Assembly: GCF_947500695.1 (NCBI RefSeq)
Contig: NZ_CANMSS010000010.1
Coordinates: 62,001 to 126,000 of the forward strand
DNA length: 64,000 bases
DNA from: an uncultured Pseudoteredinibacter sp.
GTDB lineage: Bacteria > Pseudomonadota > Gammaproteobacteria > Pseudomonadales > Cellvibrionaceae
Direction of reading: 5' to 3'
Shown: positions 14,995-23,171 of the stretch, one piece after another
How the letters are laid out: every line of letters begins with the position of its first letter
How positions within the stretch are numbered: position 1 is the first letter of the stretch
Translations under genes and position numbers: made by a program
The notes under the pieces: generated by a model
The model's database searches: none
The model's input: the letters and a program-made list of their open reading frames with translations, nothing else
Told to the model about the DNA's origin: nothing

Positions 14995-15573
14995 TTAAAG
15001 CATGGTGATTTTCCCTCTGGAAAGTTCTATCAGCCCCTCTAGTTCTAGCGTCTTTAACTGCCGGCTAATGACTTCTCTAGATGAGCCAATGTCGACGGCA
15101 ATTTCCTGGTGGGTGAGGGTTAATTGGGAGCTTCGCTGTTCTTCACTTCGATTTTGTAGATATTTCCACAGACGTGGCTTTAAGGCTGTTAGCGTTACCG
15201 ATTCAATTTGGGCCATTAGCTGGTATAGGCGTTCGCTGAAACCTTGAAAAACCGCCTCTTGAAAGCTTTGTTGACTTGTAATTAAGCGGCGAAATTCAGC
15301 TTTGGGGACAGCGGTCGCTGAAATATCAGTTTCACAGATAACTTCGGCTGGAAATGGGTCCTGGCCCAGTAAGCAAGCAGTACTCAGTATACAAAATTGC
15401 TCCGGCTCAATCCTATAGAGTAATAGCTCACGCCCTTCTGGGTTGCGTGCAATAACCTTTAAGCGACCTTTGGCTAATATCAGAGCGTCATTGCAGGCTT
15501 GGCCTTGGCTAAGTAGCACTGAGCCCGCAGGAGCTTCAAGTTGAGGGTGCTGGCTAAGATAAGAGGGAATCAC
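14995..15573 (-). CDS. Crp/Fnr-family transcriptional regulator
   Basis: At 192 residues it is a little shorter than Crp. A cyclic-nucleotide-binding-type beta-roll (about residues 10-120) is followed by a helix and a winged HTH; the recognition region reads LTHQEIAVDIGSSREVISRQLKTLELEGLI. There is no N-terminal cysteine cluster of the Fnr iron-sulphur kind; single Cys residues occur at QACND, FCIL, ACLL and VICE, so redox sensing by thiols is possible but unproven. Start GTG 15573 has GAAGG nearby. It is linked with a DUF2892 membrane protein, and a 16-bp tandem repeat array lies directly upstream. The controlled pathway is not evident. Confidence 0.85.
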   Translation of the reverse strand: MIPSYLSQHPQLEAPAGSVLLSQGQACNDALILAKGRLKVIARNPEGRELLLYRIEPEQFCILSTACLLGQDPFPAEVICETDISATAVPKAEFRRLITSQQSFQEAVFQGFSERLYQLMAQIESVTLTALKPRLWKYLQNRSEEQRSSQLTLTHQEIAVDIGSSREVISRQLKTLELEGLIELSRGKITML

Positions 15574-15581
15574 ATTGCTGC

Positions 15582-15629
15582 CTTCTAGCTGATGGACTAT
15601 TGATCTACTGGACCTTTGATCTAGTGGAC
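15582..15629. repeat. Three 16-bp tandem repeats upstream of the Crp/Fnr gene
   Basis: Read on the minus strand the units are GTCCACTAGATCAAAG, GTCCAGTAGATCAATA and GTCCATCAGCTAGAAG. All begin GTCCA and share the TAGA core in shifted form; the first two match at 13 of the first 14 bases. The array ends 9 bp before the GTG start, so it lies in the leader or promoter. Confidence 0.6.
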
Positions 15630-15697
15630 GGAGGCAAAGTTAACTTTACAGAGAAGAGAAGGCGATGCGATATATCAAAGGTATTACTAAAAACAAG

Positions 15698-15731
15698 AAA
15701 TCAGATAGCTAAAGCTTTAGCTATCTGATTT
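15698..15731 (-). terminator. Terminator of the minus-strand acyl-CoA operon
   Basis: Perfect 34-bp palindrome (17-bp arms, AAATCAGATAGCTAAAG and its complement), followed on the minus strand by CTTGTTTTT. It lies 16 bp after the racemase stop codon. Confidence 0.85.
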
Positions 15732-15746
15732 TTAAGTGGCAATATC

Positions 15747-16928
15747 CTAAGCGATGGCGCCAGCGTCTCGTAATGCAGCAATTGCGGCGCTGTCATAACC
15801 GAGTTGCTGCAATACTTCCTCAGTATTGGCACCAATCGGTAGGCCGGCGTTACGGTATTCGGTTTGCGAGCCACTGAATTTAATGGGGCTGGCTACTTGA
15901 CGCAATGTTTGACCATCGGCTGCTTGAACTTCTATGTACATACCACGCTCTTGAAAGTGTGGATGCTGTTCGGTTTCGCCAAGGTCTAGTACCGGCTCTA
16001 CACAGGCGTCCAAAGCCGCAAATATTTCGCTCCACTCGGCGAAACTCTTTTGCCTAAATGCCACAATCAAATCTTGTTTTAGCTCAGCTTGCACATCAGG
16101 GTTGTAGTTCATGGCGCGCTCAAACCAATCTGCTTTACCCAAGGCTTCACACAATTGCTTGCAAAATTGCGGCTCTAAGCTGCCCACAGAAATATGGCGG
16201 CCGTCAGAGGTTTCATAGTAGTCGTAAAAAATACCGCCGTTCAGCATAGTGCCAGAAAGCTCTGGGGCCTTATCACCTGCTAGATGGCCTGCACCAGCCG
16301 TAGTGCTAAGTGCTAAAGCGGCATCGCTCATACTGATATCGATGTGCTGGCCTTTGCCGCTGCCGTGGCGTTCAATCACGGCCGCCAGAATACCCATAAC
16401 GGCGTGGTGGGTGCCACCAGCAATATCAGCAATTTGAGTGCCGGATAAAATAGGCCCGCTGTCTTTGCGACCGCTATAGCTGGCAAGACCTGCTAGCGCT
16501 AAATAGTTAATATCGTGGCCTGCACGATCTTTAAGGGGGCCGGTTTGGCCGTAGCCGGTAATCGAGCAGTAAATCAATTCAGGCTTTTCAGCGCTTAGGG
16601 TTTGATAATCTAAACCAAGGCGCTGCATTACGCCAGGACGAAATTGCTCCAATACAATATCGTATTCTTGTAGCAGCTTTTTAACGATGGCTGTAGATTC
16701 AGGCTGTTTCAAGTCAAGAGCGATACACTGTTTATTGCGATTGATACTGCCATGACCGGCAGAAATTTCACCGACCATCGGTGGCGCAAAGCGCAGTAAG
16801 TCTGGACGTGTTGGTGACTCGATGCGTAAAACTTCGGCGCCCATATCGGCTAATAATTGGGTCGCATAAGGTCCGGGTAAAAGGGTTGAAAAATCTAGAA
16901 TTTTTAATCCGCTTAATGGGCCGCTCAT
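15747..16928 (-). CDS. Alpha-methylacyl-CoA racemase-like family III CoA-transferase
   Basis: Interconverts (R)- and (S)-2-methylacyl-CoA, a step needed before methyl-branched chains can be beta-oxidised. The fold is CaiB/BaiF. Features specific to the racemase branch are present: GHDINYLALAG with His138, ADIAGG with Asp168, VGSLEPQF with Glu252, and the late motif DACVEPVLDL...HPHFQERG. In known racemases the equivalent His/Asp pair and a Glu form the active site; I matched positions by motif. The Met at 16928 has AGGAG seven bases upstream and gives the family N-terminus; the frame to 16997 is not used. It is last in an operon with an LCAD-type dehydrogenase. A formyl- or succinyl-CoA transferase role is the alternative. 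Confidence 0.82.
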   Translation of the reverse strand: MSGPLSGLKILDFSTLLPGPYATQLLADMGAEVLRIESPTRPDLLRFAPPMVGEISAGHGSINRNKQCIALDLKQPESTAIVKKLLQEYDIVLEQFRPGVMQRLGLDYQTLSAEKPELIYCSITGYGQTGPLKDRAGHDINYLALAGLASYSGRKDSGPILSGTQIADIAGGTHHAVMGILAAVIERHGSGKGQHIDISMSDAALALSTTAGAGHLAGDKAPELSGTMLNGGIFYDYYETSDGRHISVGSLEPQFCKQLCEALGKADWFERAMNYNPDVQAELKQDLIVAFRQKSFAEWSEIFAALDACVEPVLDLGETEQHPHFQERGMYIEVQAADGQTLRQVASPIKFSGSQTEYRNAGLPIGANTEEVLQQLGYDSAAIAALRDAGAIA

Positions 16929-16970
16929 GGAGAACTCCTGAATCGAAAATACGGTTGTCTTTATGTAAAC

Positions 16971-17031
16971 GGCTACCCAATGGGTAGCCGAAAACAAATA
17001 GCTATATTATTCAGCACCATTGCCATGGTGC
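16971..17031. repeat. Two small hairpins between racemase and dehydrogenase genes
   Basis: GGCTACCCA-A-TGGGTAGCC (16971-16989) and GCACCAT-TGCC-ATGGTGC (17014-17031) lie in the 114-bp gap. Neither is followed by a T run, so they look like mRNA-processing or stability hairpins rather than terminators. Confidence 0.55.
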
Positions 17032-17042
17032 CATATACTCAA

Positions 17043-18185
17043 TTAGTCGAGTAGGGTACGGCCAATGATTAACTTCATAATCTCATTGGTACCAGCATAA
17101 ATTTTTTGGATTCGTGCATCGGCATAGGCACGGGCAACTGGGTATTCCCACATATAGCCGTAGCCACCATGCAACTGTAAACACTCATCGATAACCTTGC
17201 ACTGCAAATCGGTGCTAAGTAGTTTTAGTTTAGCTGCTGTTGGTACATCAAGTTTGCCTTCTATGTGAAGTTCTAAACAGCGGTCAACAAAAACCTGAGC
17301 AGATGTAATTTCGGTATCAAGCTCGGCCAATTTAAATTGAGTGTTTTGGAAGGTGGCTACAGAGCGGCCAAAGGCCTTGCGCTCTTTCACATACTCAACG
17401 GTTTGGTCTAGGATAGAGCGAGCGCTGGCGATAGCGTTAACACCTACAGATAAGCGCTCTTGCGGTAGTTCTTGCATCAGGTAGATAAAACCCATGCCTT
17501 CTTCACCCAAGAGGTTGCCCTTTGGTACGCGCACATCTTGGAAGAATAGTTCGGAGGTGTCCTGGGCTTTCATGCCGATTTTTTCAAGGTTGGTACCTTT
17601 TTCAAAACCTGGAGTGCCAGCTTCAACCAAAATTAAGCTAGTGCCCTTGGCGCCAGCATCCGGATCGGTTTTGGCAACAACGATCACAACGTCAGCGTGC
17701 TGACCGTTGGTGATAAAGGTTTTAGAACCATTAATAACCCACTCATCACCATCGAGTACGGCTGAGGTTTTTACACCTTGTAAGTCAGAACCGGCACCAG
17801 GCTCAGTCATGGCAATGGCGGTAACCATCTCACCACTGACAAACTTAGGCATGTATTTCTGCTTAAGTTCTTCGCTGCCGTAATTCAAAATGTAAGGCAC
17901 GCCGATATCAGAGTGTAAGCCCCAGCCAATACCAGAAAGACCTGCACGAGAAACTTCTTCATCTACGATGGCGTTATAACGAAAATCTACACCTACACCG
18001 CCGTACTCTTCAGGTATGGTTGGGGCAAGGAAACCTTGCTCGCCAGCTTTATTCCAAAGGGCACGATCAACCTGGCCATCTTTCTCCCACTGAGCGTGAT
18101 AGGGCGCAGCTTCAACTTCTAAAAATTTACGGACACTTTCGCGAAACAGCTCGTGCTCCGCTTCATAGACTGTTCTTGGGATCAT
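17043..18185 (-). CDS. Acyl-CoA dehydrogenase, long-chain (LCAD) type
   Basis: FAD enzyme making trans-2-enoyl-CoA from acyl-CoA. At 380 residues it is full length. Motifs: AMTEPGAGSDLQG and FITNGQHAD for FAD/substrate binding; LQLHGGYGYMWEYPVARAYADARI; and KIYAGTNEIMKLIIGR. The usual YEGT glutamate is replaced by Ala, as in mammalian LCAD and isovaleryl-CoA dehydrogenase relatives. The base is instead expected at Glu243 within LMQELPQERL, a segment that looks closely like LCAD. LCAD-type enzymes are known to accept branched chains, which fits the racemase next door. Start ATG 18185. It lies between the bifunctional enzyme and the racemase on the same strand. Confidence 0.9.
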   Translation of the reverse strand: MIPRTVYEAEHELFRESVRKFLEVEAAPYHAQWEKDGQVDRALWNKAGEQGFLAPTIPEEYGGVGVDFRYNAIVDEEVSRAGLSGIGWGLHSDIGVPYILNYGSEELKQKYMPKFVSGEMVTAIAMTEPGAGSDLQGVKTSAVLDGDEWVINGSKTFITNGQHADVVIVVAKTDPDAGAKGTSLILVEAGTPGFEKGTNLEKIGMKAQDTSELFFQDVRVPKGNLLGEEGMGFIYLMQELPQERLSVGVNAIASARSILDQTVEYVKERKAFGRSVATFQNTQFKLAELDTEITSAQVFVDRCLELHIEGKLDVPTAAKLKLLSTDLQCKVIDECLQLHGGYGYMWEYPVARAYADARIQKIYAGTNEIMKLIIGRTLLD

Positions 18186-18218
18186 AATTCTTTCTCAAAT
18201 CTTAAATAGGGGTGGTGA

Positions 18219-18290
18219 ACTATTGAAAAGCCTTTCAATAGTAATAGCCCGACAGAGTCGGGCTATTTAGGCTTGCGGGATAGGCAAGCG
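18219..18290. repeat. Cluster of three hairpins between the bifunctional enzyme and dehydrogenase genes
   Basis: CTATTGAAAAG/CTTTCAATAG-type repeat at about 18220-18241, an 11-bp stem AATAGCCCGAC-AGA-GTCGGGCTATT at 18243-18267, and GCTTGC...GCAAGC at 18271-18290. The central one could act as a partial terminator on the minus strand, though no T run follows directly. Such hairpins may set the ratio of upstream to downstream mRNA. Confidence 0.6.
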
Positions 18291-18293
18291 CGT

Positions 18294-20432
18294 TTAGCTG
18301 TCTTGGAAAACTTCACCTTTTTCAGCCATGTCTACCAAGTAGGCTGGAGGCATGAAGCGATCGCCGTATTTATCAGCAAGTTCTTGAGCGCGGGTCACAA
18401 AGTTTTTCAAACCGGTTTGGTTAATAAACTGTAAAACACCGCCGGTCCAAACTGGATAGCCAATACCCATAATAGAGCCGATGTTGGCATCACGTACACT
18501 GGTTAGCACCTTCTCCTCGTAGCAGCGAGCGGTTTCTACAGCTTCGATATAGAGCATGCGATCCTTGATGTCTTGCAATGGAATCTGCGCATCAGCCTTG
18601 TAGAACTGATCTAGGCCAGACCACAGTTTTTTCTTACCGTTCTCTGGGTAATCGTAGAAACCTCCGCCAGTAGACTTGCCAGCGCGATCTTGCTCTAGCA
18701 TCGCATCAGACGTGGCATCGGCTGGGTGGGCGCTGTAGCTCTCGCCAGCCGCTTCCATATCAGAAATGGTTTGCTTACGTACTTTGGCAGAAAGGGTCAG
18801 AGTAACTTCATCCATTACCGCTAATGGGCCAACTGGGTAGCCGGATAGGTATGCGGCATTCTCAACCGATACTGGGCTAACACCTTCACCTACCATGGCA
18901 ATACCTTCTTGGGTGAAGGTGCCAAATACGCGAGAGGTGAAGAAGCCACGGCTGTCGTTAACAACGATAGGCGTTTTGGCAATTTGCTGTACATAATCGT
19001 AAGCGCGAGCCAGAGTTTCATCGTTGGTTTTTTCACCACAGATAATTTCAACCAAAGGCATCTTATCTACAGGTGAGAAGAAGTGTAGGCCAATAAATTG
19101 ATCTGGACGCTCAGAAGCTTCTGCCAAGCCAGTAATTGGCAGGGTAGAAGTGTTAGAAGCAAATACCGCTTCGCTAGCGATTTGTGCTTCGGCTTCCTTG
19201 GTTACAGTGGCTTTTAGACCGCGCTCTTCAAACACGGCCTCAATGATTAAATCGCAGCCCTGAAGGTCTTCAGCGTTGGCCGTTGGTTTGATCAAAGCAA
19301 GGATGCCATCACGTTTTTCTTCGCTCATGCGGCCGCGCTTAACTTTCTTGTTAAGCAGAGTTTCTGAGTAGGCCTTACCTTTATCGGCATTCTCCTGGCT
19401 AACATCTTTTAGCACAACTTCAATGCCTTTGATGGCAGAAGAGTACGCAATACCTGCGCCCATCATGCCAGCACCTAGAATGCCCACTTTCTTAACAGGC
19501 TTTTGCTCGAAACCATCTGGACGACCGCGGCCGGCTTTAATTTCATTAAGCTGGAACCAGAAAGTACCGATCATGTTTTTGCTAATCTGGCCGGTGGTCA
19601 AGGTAGTGAAATAGCGTGTCTCGATGCGAGTTGCGGTATCAAAATCAACTTGCAGACCTTCAACCATGGTGCACATGATAGCTTCTGGAGCTGGTAAAAC
19701 ACCTTTGGTTTGATTACGTAGCATAGCCGGTGCAATCGGTAGCATTTGTGCCAGTGCAGGGCTGCTTGGCTTGCCGCCAGGTACTTTATAGCCTTTAACA
19801 TCGTATGGCTGAGCGCACTCAGGATTTGCTTTAATAAAGGCTTTGGCTTTTTCCAGCATTTCTTCTGGGGTATCCACGATGTCGTGAATCAAGCCCAGCT
19901 CTTGGCCTTTCTCTGGTTTGAACTGTTTGCCTTCTAGCAAACAAGGCATGGCACCTTGCAAGCCCAGTAGGCGAGTCATACGGATTACACCGCCGCCACC
20001 AGGCAGTAAGCCTAGAGTAACTTCAGGTAGGCCTAGCATTACGCCTTTAGAAAGTGCGATACGATGATGGCAAGATAGAGCGATTTCCCAACCGCCACCT
20101 AAGGCTGCGCCATTAATACAGGCCACTACAGGTTTGCCCATAGTTTCCAGTTTACGCATGGCTTTTTTCAGGGCTTCGACTTCATCAAAGAATTGCTGGG
20201 CATCGCTAGGCTGAACTTGGATTAGAGCGGTTAGGTCACCACCGGCGAAAAAGGTTTTCTTTTTCGAGCGAACGATAACACCATCCCAGCTTTCTTCAGT
20301 TTCTAGCTGTTTGATGAAATCAAAAAAATCGGCTTGGAAGGCGGCATCCATTACATTGGCCGAGCCATCCTTGCGATCCAAAATCATGTGGACAATATTG
20401 TCACTGTCTTTTTCAAATTGTACTGAGCTCAT
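18294..20432 (-). CDS. Bifunctional enoyl-CoA hydratase / 3-hydroxyacyl-CoA dehydrogenase (FadB/FadJ type)
   Basis: Carries out the hydration and NAD-dependent oxidation steps of beta-oxidation. Residues about 1-200 are a crotonase domain with oxyanion-hole segments (KKKTFFAGGDLTAL, NGAALGGGWEIALSCHHRIA, and the following GLPEVTLGLLPGGGG). Residues about 315-620 are the 3-hydroxyacyl-CoA dehydrogenase with the NAD fold KVGILGAGMMGAGIAY and the catalytic-site stretch LHFFSPVDKMPLVEII. At 712 residues it has the standard length. Start ATG 20432. It lies 53 bp after the thiolase gene, the common order in Pseudomonas-like fatty-acid operons; the symbol is left open because several paralogues exist. 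Confidence 0.95.
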   Translation of the reverse strand: MSSVQFEKDSDNIVHMILDRKDGSANVMDAAFQADFFDFIKQLETEESWDGVIVRSKKKTFFAGGDLTALIQVQPSDAQQFFDEVEALKKAMRKLETMGKPVVACINGAALGGGWEIALSCHHRIALSKGVMLGLPEVTLGLLPGGGGVIRMTRLLGLQGAMPCLLEGKQFKPEKGQELGLIHDIVDTPEEMLEKAKAFIKANPECAQPYDVKGYKVPGGKPSSPALAQMLPIAPAMLRNQTKGVLPAPEAIMCTMVEGLQVDFDTATRIETRYFTTLTTGQISKNMIGTFWFQLNEIKAGRGRPDGFEQKPVKKVGILGAGMMGAGIAYSSAIKGIEVVLKDVSQENADKGKAYSETLLNKKVKRGRMSEEKRDGILALIKPTANAEDLQGCDLIIEAVFEERGLKATVTKEAEAQIASEAVFASNTSTLPITGLAEASERPDQFIGLHFFSPVDKMPLVEIICGEKTNDETLARAYDYVQQIAKTPIVVNDSRGFFTSRVFGTFTQEGIAMVGEGVSPVSVENAAYLSGYPVGPLAVMDEVTLTLSAKVRKQTISDMEAAGESYSAHPADATSDAMLEQDRAGKSTGGGFYDYPENGKKKLWSGLDQFYKADAQIPLQDIKDRMLYIEAVETARCYEEKVLTSVRDANIGSIMGIGYPVWTGGVLQFINQTGLKNFVTRAQELADKYGDRFMPPAYLVDMAEKGEVFQDS

Positions 20433-20485
20433 AATTTTTCTCTCTTGGCTGTCTGTTGCTACAGCTAATTAATCTGGATGAGTGT

Positions 20486-21694
20486 TTACACACGCTCGAT
20501 GATGGTGGCGATACCCATGCCGCCGCCTACACATAGGCAAGCTAGGCCGCGTTTCAAATCACGAGCTTCAAGCTCATCCAGCAAGGTGCCCAAAATCATG
20601 GCGCCGGTGGCACCCAATGGGTGGCCCATTGCGATAGAGCCGCCGTTTACGTTGACGATGCTTTCATCTAGATCTAAATCTTTGATCAGGCGTAGTGCAA
20701 CTGATGCAAAGGCTTCATTAATTTCTACTAGGTCTAAGTCTTTTGCTTCTAGGCCAGCAATCTTCAGCGCTTTTTTAGCTGCAGGACCAGGGCCTGTTAG
20801 CATGATGGTTGGGTCGGTGCCTACAACCGCAGTGGCAGTAATCTTGGCGCGCGGTTTTAAGTTGTACTTATCAGCCATTTCTTGGCTACCGATTAACATG
20901 GCAGCGGCGCCATCTACGATACCTGAGGAGTTACCAGGGCCATGGACGTGATTGATCTGCTCGATGTCGTGGTATTTCTCACGTGCGACGCCGTCGAAGC
21001 CCATTTCGCCGATGCCTGCGAAAGATGGATTCAAACCAGCCAGTGTTTCTACGGTGGTTTCAGGGCGAATAAACTCATCACGGTCTAAAATGGTTAAGCC
21101 GTTTTGATCTTTTACTGGAATGATGGATTTATCAAAAGCACCGCGTTCCCATGCGGCGGCTGCTTTTTTGTGAGATTCAGCTGCAAAAGCATCTACATCA
21201 GTGCGGCTGTAGCCATCGATAGTAGCGATAAGATCGGCGCCAATACCTTGTGGCATAAAGCCGGTGAACATATTGGTTTCTGGATCGCAGGCCCAGGCGC
21301 CGCCGTCGCTACCCATGGGTACGCGTGACATAGACTCAACGCCACCGGCAACGACTAGCTGTTCAAAACCAGAACGCACTTTTTGGGCGGCCATATTGAC
21401 AGCTTCAAGACCAGAGGCGCAGAAACGGTTTAGGGTAACGCCGGCAACATCGTCATTCCAGCCGGCAGCCAGAGCGGCGGTTTTAGCGATATCAGAGCCT
21501 TGATCGCCGACAGCAGAAACACAGCCCATTACAATGTCGTCTACATCTTCGCTGTTGAAACCATTGCGTTCTTGCAGGGCGTTCAACAGTTGTACCAATA
21601 GGGATACAGGTTTTACTTCATGTAGGCTGCCGCTCGCCTTACCGCGTCCACGCGGGGTGCGAATGGCATCAAAAATAAAGGCTTCATTGCTCAT
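20486..21694 (-). CDS. Acetyl-CoA acyltransferase (3-ketoacyl-CoA thiolase)
   Basis: Last step of the beta-oxidation cycle: thiolytic cleavage of 3-ketoacyl-CoA. At 402 residues it is normal for thiolases. The nucleophile is Cys92 in [13 protein letters not shown]; the His motif [15 protein letters not shown] and the second Cys motif CLCVGGGMG near the C-terminus are intact. Start ATG 21694. It is first in the minus-strand operon thiolase-bifunctional enzyme-acyl-CoA dehydrogenase-racemase, so the operon promoter should lie in 21695-21926, downstream of the AraC gene. Confidence 0.95.
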   Translation of the reverse strand: MSNEAFIFDAIRTPRGRGKASGSLHEVKPVSLLVQLLNALQERNGFNSEDVDDIVMGCVSAVGDQGSDIAKTAALAAGWNDDVAGVTLNRFCASGLEAVNMAAQKVRSGFEQLVVAGGVESMSRVPMGSDGGAWACDPETNMFTGFMPQGIGADLIATIDGYSRTDVDAFAAESHKKAAAAWERGAFDKSIIPVKDQNGLTILDRDEFIRPETTVETLAGLNPSFAGIGEMGFDGVAREKYHDIEQINHVHGPGNSSGIVDGAAAMLIGSQEMADKYNLKPRAKITATAVVGTDPTIMLTGPGPAAKKALKIAGLEAKDLDLVEINEAFASVALRLIKDLDLDESIVNVNGGSIAMGHPLGATGAMILGTLLDELEARDLKRGLACLCVGGGMGIATIIERV

Positions 21695-21926
21695 GAGCTT
21701 ATCTCTTTTTGCTGTTCTAAATAGATTGGGATGCGAAGCTCTGCTGGAGAGCAGAAGCTATTAACATCGGTGTGCTATACAGCTTAGGTCATACACGGCG
21801 CAGAACAATGACCAAAGTTTTCAAGCGAGTGGGAGAAAATGTCAGCGGACAGTGGTTGGCATGGGGCCATAAGGCCAAACTATAGGTGAGCGCTTGCTCG
21901 GCTTTGAATATGCACAGCCGCTGATG

Positions 21927-22934
21927 TTAGCGGCAAGTCTCGCGATAAGCGCCGGGAGTCATACCGGTCCACTTTTTAAAGGCGCGGTTAAAAGCGCTAG
22001 GCTCAGAAAAGCCCATAATGGCCGCAATATCATTAATAGGTGTGTTTAATCGCGCCAAGTGATAGGTGGCGGTATCACGGCGTACGGCATCTTTGATTTC
22101 TTGGTAGGCATTGCCTTCTTCCTTTAGGCGCCTGCGCAAGGTTTGGGTCGTCATATGCAGTCGGTCGGCAACTACTTCAAAGGGTAGATTCTCTACGCAA
22201 TCGCTGGACTGCAGCATGCCACGGATGCGAGCGGTTAAGCTATTGTCGCTCTTGTAGCGAGTGAGTAGGCACTCTGGTGCATTGGCCAAGAATTCGCTGA
22301 GAGTTTGCGGATCTTGCGCAACTGGACGCTCCAAAAAGCGTCGACTGAATACTACGCTATTCTCGGATTGATTGAAGTAGCTGCGACAGGCAAAGAGATC
22401 TTGAAACTCGTCGGCATAACTCGGTGCAGGGAAAGTAAAGTTTATTCGCTCAAGAAGAATTGGGCGATCAATCATCCAGCTGGTCCAGCGAATCCAGATG
22501 ATCATCATGGAGACAATAAACCATACCGGGTCGAGCTTATGTGGGTTGTCGTACATAAAGCTCAAGGTGGCTTCTTCGCCTTGTTCCCCTAAGGCAAAGC
22601 CCATTTCATCATGGCACACTCGAGCGTGGCGAATGCTTCGCAATAGTACCCGCCGAAGGTTTGGGCATGTAATGGTTGAGTGGCATTGTAAGGAGAAGTA
22701 GCCTTGACGTAAGGGGGTAGACAGAAAGCCAGCTGATTCGTCGTCCATTGCCGCCCAGGTCGCTTTGATTAACTTACCGAACTCATCATTTGGTAGTTGG
22801 GTGCTATTATCGGGCAGGGCGCTAAGGTCGATATTCAAATCCTTCATGATTTGGTCGATATCGATACCCTGTTGGCGCGGGCCATTGAGCATTGACTGCA
22901 ATAAATCTAGTGGAATGCCGGGTTTTGTTTTCAT
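21927..22934 (-). CDS. AraC-family regulator, OruR/ArgR-like
   Basis: 335 residues. An N-terminal ligand-type domain of the Arabinose_bd family (about 1-220) is followed by an AraC HTH pair; the last 100 residues contain PFEVVADRLHMTTQTLRRRLKEEG and the closing signature DIAAIMGFSEPSAFNRAFKKWTGMTPGAYR. It sits between the acyl-CoA operon and a divergent acyl-CoA synthetase gene and is the likely regulator of both. A small hairpin at 21917-21934 spans its stop codon and may end the transcript. The ligand is unknown; an acyl compound is a reasonable guess from context. Confidence 0.9.
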   Translation of the reverse strand: MKTKPGIPLDLLQSMLNGPRQQGIDIDQIMKDLNIDLSALPDNSTQLPNDEFGKLIKATWAAMDDESAGFLSTPLRQGYFSLQCHSTITCPNLRRVLLRSIRHARVCHDEMGFALGEQGEEATLSFMYDNPHKLDPVWFIVSMMIIWIRWTSWMIDRPILLERINFTFPAPSYADEFQDLFACRSYFNQSENSVVFSRRFLERPVAQDPQTLSEFLANAPECLLTRYKSDNSLTARIRGMLQSSDCVENLPFEVVADRLHMTTQTLRRRLKEEGNAYQEIKDAVRRDTATYHLARLNTPINDIAAIMGFSEPSAFNRAFKKWTGMTPGAYRETCR

Positions 22935-23031
22935 GGGGATATATTAGCACAGGCGCAGATGAATTTGACGGCAGATCAATGCCGATGTACAAAAGTCTTA
23001 AGGGTATCAATTTTATTGTCAGTAATCGTCA

Positions 23032-23100
23032 TTGGGCCGTCATGCAAAATTGCATAAGCTCAGTGCAATAAAATGGGCCAGCTTTGCATACCCATTGGCC
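23032..23100. promoter_or_regulatory. Candidate operator region between the AraC gene and acyl-CoA synthetase
   Basis: Contains the perfect palindrome ATGCAAAATTGCAT (23042-23055) and TGGGCC at 23033 and 23074, 41 bp (about four helical turns) apart, plus a reversed TTGGCC near 23095. Spaced sites in a divergent promoter suit an AraC-type regulator; binding is inferred. Confidence 0.4.
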
Positions 23101-23171
23101 GTATAACAGATAAGCATTAAAAATATAATCTAATAGCACATAAGATCAAGCTCACATAAAAAGGCAGACAC

